NCBI GenBank assembly: GCA_002682825.1
Contig: NOKP01000023.1
Location: forward strand, 186,001 to 250,000
DNA: 64,000 nt
Direction of reading: 5' to 3'
Origin: Neonectria sp. B-13
Lineage: Eukaryota > Ascomycota > Sordariomycetes > Hypocreales > Nectriaceae
A program made the translations under genes and the position numbers. Below the pieces are notes generated by a model. That model worked only from the letters and a program-made list of their open reading frames with translations, had not been told where the DNA came from and searched no databases. This document shows, in pieces, positions 57,158 to 64,000 of this stretch. Within the stretch, counting starts at the first letter, position 1; the number at the start of each line of letters is the position of its first letter.

Positions 57158-58366
57158 TCATTTGTTCTCGCCGTTCTCAGCTATGCTGGCCATCGAAATA
57201 TCCTCGTTGGTGCCGTTGGCTAGGTATTCGAACGGCGGATCTATATCCTTTGTATTTTCTGCGATTTGCTTCCGGCTAAAGACCATTCCTGGATGGCCGG
57301 CATTCAGCAGGAGGGCGGCGATGCACATGGTCCTGCGGAGTGTCAGCAACAAAAAGCACAAGACGCAACGGGAAGGGTAATTTGCGAAATATGTAGCACG
57401 TACACTGTCTCAAGCCCAATGAACAAGCCCTCGTCGCGGAAAATGGCACTAAAGTAGCCCTGGCCGAGTTCGACGATACGGTACGCACATCGCACCAGGA
57501 TGATGAATGTCGAGGCAAAGAGGAGGCCGAGGAAGGTGATCATGACCTTGTTGAGATGATTGCGGCTCGGCGAACGCGCCGCCTTGAACACGTAGTCGGC
57601 AAACAGGGCGCCGAAGACGACGAGCGTGATGACCTGGAAAATGAGACCGGCGAGGGAGATGTTCTCGCCGTTTTCGATGGCATGACGATCGGTTGCCACG
57701 CATGAGAGAGCACCGCCAACGGCTTGCAGGATCAGGGAGATGATGTCGCAGGGGATGAAGATCCAGTAGAAGAGCTGGGGCTTAAAGCGGGAAATGGAGG
57801 GGTCAACGAAGTTGATGCTGTGGTGATGTCAGTGTTAATGGCCGTGTCTTCATGCAAGTTGGCGGTCCGACAGAGCAAGGGGTAATCGGAAGGGGAACAG
57901 CGGAAACGTACACTTGCGAAAGGAGAACGTAGATGGCGGAGCAGAAGAAAACTGGTGCGACGGTGATGCAAACTGTCATGGTGTCAGTGGTCAACATGGA
58001 CTCCATGTTCTTGCTCCCTCAGCAACCTTGGTACATGGGAAGTGGGCTTCACGTACTAATCTGCATCAAAAATCCATTGAAGTCGAACGGATTATCGTGG
58101 ATGATCAACCGGGCGGCGTATCCAATTATCTCCAAGATGCACCCGCAGATCATGCTGCCCATGAACCCCCACGTCTTCGTCCGCGCGCCTTGCCAGCTGT
58201 GTATTAACAGTGATACGCCGAATATTGCTATGGGAACGGCCGTAGAGGCGATATTGGGTTGATATCGTAGAAGACTGGCCTCGAGAGGGCAAGTGTCGAG
58301 AGTGCAGTTGGCATTGGGGCCGAATGTGACGAGCCCGTTGGGCAGGGTGACCATACTGCCGGACAT
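57158..58366 (-). CDS. RTA1-like seven-helix membrane protein
   Basis: Four exons (58366-58057, 57972-57912, 57817-57404, 57332-57158) join in frame to 319 aa, the usual size. The RTA1 family comprises fungal membrane proteins linked to resistance to toxic lipids and drugs (Rta1, Rsb1) and thought to export or move lipids. Visible helices include STAVPIAIFGVSLLIHSW, GFMGSMICGCILEIIGYAAR, VFFCSAIYVLLSQV and LIFQVITLVVFGALFADYVF. Family marks are GYAARL, FYWIFIPCDIISLILQAVGG and CAYRIVELGQGY (quoted singly). The C-terminal tail is hydrophilic (SRKQIAEN, MASIAENGENK). The start at 58366 (MSGSMVTLPNG) is the first ATG; three introns use GTACGT donors. It diverges from the FAD monooxygenase, with start codons 1.45 kb apart. 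Confidence 0.93.
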
Positions 58367-58504
58367 TCTGTGCGCCTTGCTCTTCGGTGGCGTATATTTT
58401 GTGAACGCGTGAGTGTTGCTCGAGATGGTAGCTGGCACGATTTACGCGGTGGTGTAGACTTTACAGTTTCTAGCACGCAGAAAGAGGGCGGCTCCCCATC
58501 TCCC

Positions 58505-58510
58505 TATATA
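58505..58510 (-). promoter_or_regulatory. TATA box of the RTA1-like gene
   Basis: TATATA inside CCCTATATACC lies 139 bp upstream of the ATG at 58366, a normal fungal distance. Confidence 0.5.
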
Positions 58511-59465
58511 CCGATCAGATTTGCCCAGATCTCTGGGTCCTCCTGCTGGCTGCCCCATGGTTCAGAACCCTGCCCACATCACGCTATTTCTACGTACACG
58601 ACACGAATCCAAAACGCACAGCGAGAGCCTATGCCACCAGGGAAATGCAACCTTGTGGAGACAAGCGAGCTGAAGGAGGGAATGATAGCTGGTTTGTGGC
58701 ACGAGTGAAGCGACACTATGGAAAGCTAGAGCACTCCGTTCCCGGGACGGAGTCGTTACGTTGCTCCGCTTACTCCGTATCCGCCCATATCCGTTCGGGA
58801 TCCGTGCCCGTGCTCGCGAGTCACACTAGACGGCCCCCGCGGACGGCCGTGGTGGAGAATATGGACATGTTCTTATAGATATTCGAAGGAGCGCGACGTG
58901 CCGAGTGTCCGGATGATTGGTTTTGCAGCACTTCAGGCCGCGCGGAAGCATCGCCAACCTGAGACCTACGCATCTTGTTAGATCTAGGCTGCCATTTTGT
59001 TCGCTGGAGGATTTATCTGGCGTGATCGGATTATCGGCTCATAAGGCTGCTGGGAGTCGTCTTGGCAATGCGGGAGGGTTACATTCGATAGCCCGCTCAG
59101 ATTTCTGGGTTGCAGATGACGCATCAGAGCAATGTTTGTCTGCCAACAGCACCGGTAGTACCTACGGCTACATTATTTTACAGCTATGCGCATTAATTAC
59201 GATATATTTATTTGGCTGAGCAGCACCAGAGGAACTAGTGAGTGAATGCCCATTTCAATACAGTTCCGTGGCACAGGTTCACATAAACCCAATGTACGAA
59301 TTGAGTCTATACGAATTTGGCCCTCAGCTAAGGGCATTTTATTGGTGTTGTTCTTGCGCCTCTTCAATACTGTATGCATTGAGATGAAAAGCTAGATTGT
59401 CCACCACAACCCTACCAAGTTTGTTGGTACAGGCTAAACGGGGCCGGTGCCAGGGCCGAATTTGG

Positions 59466-59481
59466 CGGAGACACAGCTCCG
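59466..59481 (+). promoter_or_regulatory. CGG-N10-CCG inverted triplets (Zn2Cys6-type site)
   Basis: CGG at 59466-59468 and CCG at 59479-59481 are separated by 10 bp, as in sites bound by fungal Zn(II)2Cys6 dimers (Put3-type spacing). It stands 153 bp upstream of the TATA box of the monooxygenase gene. Binding is inferred from consensus only. Confidence 0.4.
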
Positions 59482-59633
59482 TCGGGACCGAAAGCGCCCC
59501 GCTTTTCCGACAAGTGCCCGAGCCGCAAGTCTCGGCGCCGGTTCTATCATGACGGCCGCCGTAGGAGACGATCCGGGACCGGAGATGGGTTACGGAGGCT
59601 GCCTTGATTTTTGTCTGGTTCCCATTTATGGGA

Positions 59634-59641
59634 TATAAATA
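59634..59641 (+). promoter_or_regulatory. TATA box of the FAD monooxygenase gene
   Basis: A perfect TATAAATA lies 179 bp upstream of the ATG. A CA-rich leader (ACACTTACACTCACACACA) follows. A strong TATA box is more common in inducible genes. Confidence 0.65.
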
Positions 59642-59819
59642 GGCTCAGTTTTCTCTCTTGTCTGGGGGCCTTGGCGGAACAAAGTGGCACTCACTCTTAC
59701 ACGACACTTACACTCACACACATTCACATATCAAACATCAAACATTGCACTCCCTTCTTTACCCATCCTCCAACCATTCTTGTATCCTGAATCCACATCA
59801 AACCAAATTTGGATTGATC

Positions 59820-61475
59820 ATGGGTTCAGCAAATAAAACTTCGGTAATCGTTGTTGGCGGCAGTCTTGTCGGCCTTTCCACCGCCCTCTTCCTCTCGTCG
59901 TGGAAAGTCCCCGTCATCCTCCTCGAGCGCCACCCCTGCAGCTCTCCTCACCCTCGAGCCATAGGCTACACAAGCCGCACCGTTGAACTGTTTCACTCGC
60001 TGGGTATCGATTCTCGGCTCCCTACCACGAATTGGAAAGGCGGTCCTCCGCGCCGAATCAACGTGGAGAGCCTCGCAGGCAAATGGCAGGATGAACGACT
60101 TTGGACCGGCAAACCAGGCGCTGCTCCTGAAGGAAAGCCAGCTTCCAAACCCAAGGCCTTAGAGGAGTACTCGCCGGTCAGCGGAATTGCAACCGCCCAA
60201 GACAAGATTGAGCCTGTCCTGCGGGAGTGTGCTGTCGAGCGGGGCGCCGACTTGAGACTTGGTTACACAGTGGCGAGTTGGTCTCAGAACGAAGAGGGTG
60301 TGACCGTCACGGCAGTTGACCGGGATGGAGTTGAGCTTACTGTTGAGGGCAAGTATCTCGTTGCGTGTGACGGCGCGCGGAGCAGCATTCGCGAAAAGCT
60401 CGGCATCCAACGGAGCGGTGTTGGTCACCTGAAGGTCCTACGCAGTATCCTCTTCCGCTGCCCCCAAATTGACCACTATCTCGACTCTGGTTTCGTTCAG
60501 TTCCAGATCGAAGGTCGGGAGGATGGGTTCGAGGGCTTCATGACAACATACGGCGAGGGTCGCTGGGCCTTGATGTGGAGCCCCTCGGACAAGCTCGAGG
60601 TTACCAAGGAGACTATGGATGAGGCTACCCAGAGGGACATGATCCGCAAGGCAGTGGGAGAAGTTATTCCCGACGGGGAGATCGAACTCATTACTACAGC
60701 GGAGTGGGGGTTGAGCGGCCTTGTCGCCGACAAGTTCTCCTCTGGGCGTGTCTTTCTCGCAGGTGACGCCGCACACGCCCTACCGCCCAACCGCGGAGGC
60801 TACGGGGCGAACACGGGAATCGCCGATGCCCATAATATTGCGTGGAAGCTCGCGTCGGTTCTGGGCGGAACCTCACGGCCGGATCTACTGGACACGTACG
60901 ATGTCGAGAGACGCCCAACAGCCCTGGTGCGTCACGACCAGATCTTTGCGAGGGAAGACTACAAGCGATATGTGGCAGAGCGAGAGTGGACTGGCAAAAA
61001 GGCCGAGATTCTCGAGGATGCGGCGGTGGAGTTTGGGCAGATCTACAGATCGGAGGCTGTCGTCGGTGCGGACGAGAGCTTGCCCCTGGCAAAGCGGCCG
61101 GACGAGTGGAATGGACAGCCTGGTACACGAGCGCCTCATGTCCCACTGCGAAGAAGCGGAGAGACGATTTCGAGCCTGGACCTGTTCTGTCATGGCTGGG
61201 TAGTTGTCTCCAAAGACGACACGTGGATGACGATGGTCAAAGAGGCCGGGAAGTCAACGGGCGTGGAAGTTGCTTTTGTGCAGGTGGGTAACGAGGTTGA
61301 AGAGATGGAGGATGGGAGCGTTGGCAAGAGTTTCGGGATTGGCGAAACGGGAGCTGTGCTGGTCCGGCCGGATGGATATGTTGCATGGAGGGCGTCCTCG
61401 AAGCCGGCAGATGCGATGGAGGCGCTGAGAGACGGACTCAGCCAGGTGTCTTGTGCCGTGAAGAGCAGTTATTAG
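59820..61475 (+). CDS. FAD-dependent aromatic monooxygenase (PheA/TfdB-like)
   Basis: A single exon from the ATG at 59820 encodes 551 aa. This is a class A flavoprotein hydroxylase: with NAD(P)H and oxygen it hydroxylates aromatic or polyketide substrates. The FAD dinucleotide site is VIVVGGSLVGLSTALFLS (residues 9-26), with the ribose-binding Glu in ILLERH. The DG motif is YLVACDGARSSIREKLGI near residue 185. The GD motif is RVFLAGDAAHALPPNRGGYG near 315, followed by ANTGIADAHNIAWKLA, a hallmark of the PheA/TfdB group. A C-terminal thioredoxin-like half (WVVVSKDDTW, LVRPDGYVAWR) completes the family layout. There is no signal peptide, so it is probably cytosolic. Divergence from an RTA1-like gene suggests catabolism, detoxification or a small metabolite module. 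The substrate is not predictable. Confidence 0.95.
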   Translation: MGSANKTSVIVVGGSLVGLSTALFLSSWKVPVILLERHPCSSPHPRAIGYTSRTVELFHSLGIDSRLPTTNWKGGPPRRINVESLAGKWQDERLWTGKPGAAPEGKPASKPKALEEYSPVSGIATAQDKIEPVLRECAVERGADLRLGYTVASWSQNEEGVTVTAVDRDGVELTVEGKYLVACDGARSSIREKLGIQRSGVGHLKVLRSILFRCPQIDHYLDSGFVQFQIEGREDGFEGFMTTYGEGRWALMWSPSDKLEVTKETMDEATQRDMIRKAVGEVIPDGEIELITTAEWGLSGLVADKFSSGRVFLAGDAAHALPPNRGGYGANTGIADAHNIAWKLASVLGGTSRPDLLDTYDVERRPTALVRHDQIFAREDYKRYVAEREWTGKKAEILEDAAVEFGQIYRSEAVVGADESLPLAKRPDEWNGQPGTRAPHVPLRRSGETISSLDLFCHGWVVVSKDDTWMTMVKEAGKSTGVEVAFVQVGNEVEEMEDGSVGKSFGIGETGAVLVRPDGYVAWRASSKPADAMEALRDGLSQVSCAVKSSY

Positions 61476-63197
61476 AAGATAGATATTCTGGTGGATATAA
61501 GTTGGTTGGCCGTGTAGTCTATATGGACTGGCAAAGGTTATACAGGCTAGTTGGATAAACTGAATATAGCTGGTAATGAGACGAAGATATCTATCTATAT
61601 GGTAAACGTATTAATGGACAGACGCCATGAAAGGTTTCATAAAACCTCTTTCTTTGTTGAGGCCCGTGTTGACTGCCGTACAATCCTCGTCGCTTGAGTC
61701 AATATTGCTGCAAAAGCAAGTGCCGGCATGACTAGAGCAATGTGTCATGATCAACGAAAAGAACAACAACGAAAGACAAGGATAAGAAGGCCACGACAAG
61801 CCTTTGTTTCTTTTGTCAACATGCGCGTTGCTTGGCGGCCTGGAAGGACGAGGATGCCTTGGCGAGATAGGTGCCTAGATCTTCCGATGATGTTAGAGCC
61901 GAGGCGGGTGGAATGTGTACGCGAAGCGGGCGATGCTGACGACGGAAGAGGATAGCGCTGGGAGTTGGAGGCTAGTACCAGGACGAGCAAGGTTTGACAG
62001 CCACGAAGAAAGAGTGGCAATGTGTTTCTGAATGTCGGTGATGATGGATGATGGATTATGGATTATGGTATCATGGCCAGCAGGAGTATCATCTCGCAGC
62101 ATCGCCATGTTGGCCAGCGGCTCTCCGGGTGACCGGATGGGTTGGCCGTCCGACAGGACACCTGCATATTCAACAACAATGAGGCGCTCAGCTCGTCAGC
62201 TCGGCCCTATACAGCAGGACGAACCGAGTTCAGCTTCGCGGATCCGGCGGCTGATCATGCTCGTCCATCTCCGGCGACGGCGACCAGGCACCGACGATCG
62301 GGAAGTAGAAACCTTGTCCAGGGCCACGCAATGCTTATGAAGCGGACGCACATGCTGGCTTGTGCAGTGCAGTGCAGTGCAAAACAAGAAACCGTGTTCA
62401 CTTGGAGGTTCGTTTTAATGAAATAAAAGGCCTAAAGAGAACTGCTCTTGTATCGTGGCAGAGTCAACTCTCGGTTTCACTTCCATTTTCCAGCTCTCTC
62501 GTCGACGTCATCGCGGCTGGTTCCCGTCGCGTCACAGCCTTCGGCATTGGGAGGTTTGACCTAGACATTAGACCTCCACTAGAAGCCGGGCTCCAGGTGA
62601 TCAGCTCCGCTGTGTCTCTTACTGGGTCTCACAGGTCTCACAGTGGTCCACCGGGTCTCACAGTGGTCATTCCCCCCCACCAACACCGCACCGCGTGAGA
62701 GCTAGAACCCGAACCAGCCCCGCCCCCGCCTACAGCTTCCCCCCTAAAGGTGCTCCACCCGTCGAGTTACGGACTTTTGTACAGGGATCGCGGGCGGATG
62801 CTCCGGGTGCACTCCCACCTGAGAGGCTGAGAAAGCTGGGCGACGACCCTTGGATCTGGGACCCGGTCATCTAAACCAAACCAGCCTTGCCTGCCTTCCT
62901 TCTTCCTGCAGCCACGAACCTACAATTTCGATCCTCCTCTTCTTTTTCCTCCTCCTCCTCCTCCTCCTCCTCCTCCTGGTTCCCTCTTTCGCTTCGCTCT
63001 CTCATCATCCCATCCCGCGACAAGACAGAGAGGCGGAAAACCCACCCTCCTGCTCTCCACGTCTCTTCTCACCACTCCCCCGTCAGCATCAGCACCAGCA
63101 TCGATATATCCGTAAACCCACCACAGCGACCGACCCTCCGGCTGACCACACACTCTCTCTTTTTTCGTCGTCGCCCGCCTCATCGGTCGTTGCAATC
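61476..63197. other. Intergenic 1.7 kb
   Basis: The left part is the AT-rich 3' end of the monooxygenase gene. GTGCA is repeated in tandem at 62355-62380, and GGTCTCACAGTGGTC is repeated at about 62634-62667. From about 62880 a pyrimidine-rich leader with (CTC)n at 62948-62983 leads to the HVA22-like gene. Open frames in between have no recognisable domain. Confidence 0.45.
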
Positions 63198-64000
63198 ATG
63201 TTCGACTTCTTGCCCATGCTCTTATCGTAAGCTACCCCACCGTCCGTGGTCGGTCAAAGCCACCACGAGAACCAATTCACCAAGGCCGTCCTCGCGCTGA
63301 CGCCCATACTCAAACAGCTCCCTCGTCTCCTTCCTCTTCCCCATCTTCGCCTCGTACAAGGCCCTCAAGACCTCCGATCCCGCTGAGCTGACGCCCTGGC
63401 TCATGTACTGGGTTGTCATCAGCTGCTTTCTCCTCGCTGAATCCTGGGTCTGGTTCATCATCTCCTGGATCCCCTTCTACGGCTACTTCCGCCTCCTCTT
63501 CCTCCTCTACCTCACCCTCCCCCAGACCCAAGGCGCCCGCTACCTCTACGAGGAACAGGTTCACCCCTTCCTCCGCGAAAACGAAGCCCAGATCGACGAG
63601 TTCATCACCAGCGCCCACAACCGCCTCACCGACGCCGGCATCGCCTACTTCAAGCTCGCCATCGAGGCCTTCAGGACAAAGGTACTCGGCCTCCCTCCCT
63701 CCAGGCCCAACCCGCCCCCTCCCGAGTCCGCCGGCCCCCAGAGCTACACCCAGTCCCTGCTATCCCGGTTTAGCGTCCCAGCGGCCAAATGGGGCGGCTC
63801 TGCTAATCCCGGCTCCGACTTCTACAGCTTGCTCTCCAGCGCCGTCGCCGCGGCCACCAGCTCCGGCGCCATGGCGGGCGAGTCCGGCGCGACATCCACC
63901 ATGGACTACACATCCGCAGCCGCCCGTGGTCTCTCCAACTCGAGCGCCCTCATCCCCCCTCACCTGCGCGACTCCAACGAGAAGATGGACTTCATCATCG
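63198..64000 (+). CDS. TB2/DP1/HVA22-family protein (Yop1/REEP-like), 5' part
   Basis: Exon 1 (63198-63226, MFDFLPMLLS) joins at GTAAGC/AACAG to exon 2 from 63318, which runs off the right edge. The join reads LLSSLVSFLFPIFASYKALK. The next segments are TPWLMYWVVISCFLLAESWV, FIISWIPFYGYFRLLFLLYL and LPQTQGARYLYEEQVHPFL, the hallmark of the TB2/DP1/HVA22 domain. These proteins insert hairpin helices in the endoplasmic reticulum and bend tubules (Yop1/REEP5 type). The part beyond about residue 120 is Pro/Ser/Ala-rich with SYTQSLLSRF, NPGSDFYSLLSSAVAAATS and LIPPHLRDSNEKMDFII, as in long fungal homologues. The first exon is short but has an excellent donor, and the leader before it is typical. 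Confidence 0.92.

Larger units (their letters stand above)
58367..59819. promoter_or_regulatory. Divergent promoter region, RTA1-like / FAD monooxygenase
   Basis: Both promoters are inside this 1.45-kb interval. A TATA box for the minus-strand gene is at 58505-58510 and one for the plus-strand gene is at 59634-59641. An imperfect palindrome around TCCCGGGA (58737-58752) and several CCGNNC motifs occur nearby. The interval holds no supported gene. Confidence 0.55.

Overview
The window is nuclear DNA of a filamentous ascomycete (Pezizomycotina), most likely a Sordariomycete. The evidence is: genes on both strands with short introns (about 50-150 nt, GTRNGT-type donors, CTAAC-like branch sites, YAG acceptors); CT- or CA-rich leaders before start codons; and gene families typical of this group, namely a deuterolysin, an RTA1-like membrane protein, a vWA-Hint protein, a DUF8035-type protein and a PheA/TfdB-like FAD monooxygenase. 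I found no convincing tRNA, CRISPR array, plasmid origin or intact transposon. Gene models were made by hand-splicing conceptual translations, so exon borders are predictions.

Layout. 0-10.5 kb: the 5' end of a TFIIH p52 (Tfb2) gene diverges from an eight-exon hotdog thioesterase. A polyglutamine-tailed integral membrane protein, a small tandem zinc-ribbon ORF, a 99-aa membrane protein with CRE-type promoter sites and a DUF8035-type protein follow. 13-18 kb: a complete deuterolysin (M35 metalloprotease) precursor diverges from a membrane-anchored protein that resembles the deuterolysin prodomain. 20-29.5 kb: a 1,222-aa leucine-rich-repeat protein, a small two-helix membrane protein, a coiled-coil protein and a 3-ketoacyl-CoA thiolase, all on the plus strand. 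29.8-36.6 kb: a six-exon SLIP-GC-like large GTPase and a vWA-Hint protein, both on the minus strand, with a hairpin-forming inverted repeat between them. 41-48 kb: a 34-aa cysteine-rich peptide gene, a GNAT acetyltransferase and a 1,189-aa disordered protein. 47.8-56.3 kb: about 8.5 kb with no recognisable gene. 56.3-61.5 kb: a possible ADP-ribosyltransferase-fold protein, and an RTA1-like gene divergent from a FAD monooxygenase over a shared promoter. 63.2 kb to the end: the 5' part of a TB2/DP1/HVA22 (Yop1/REEP-like) gene.

Most genes are ordinary single-copy fungal genes with no obvious shared pathway. Three neighbourhoods look functionally linked by arrangement: the deuterolysin and prodomain-like pair; the RTA1-like transporter and FAD monooxygenase pair; and, more weakly, the large GTPase and vWA-Hint neighbours.
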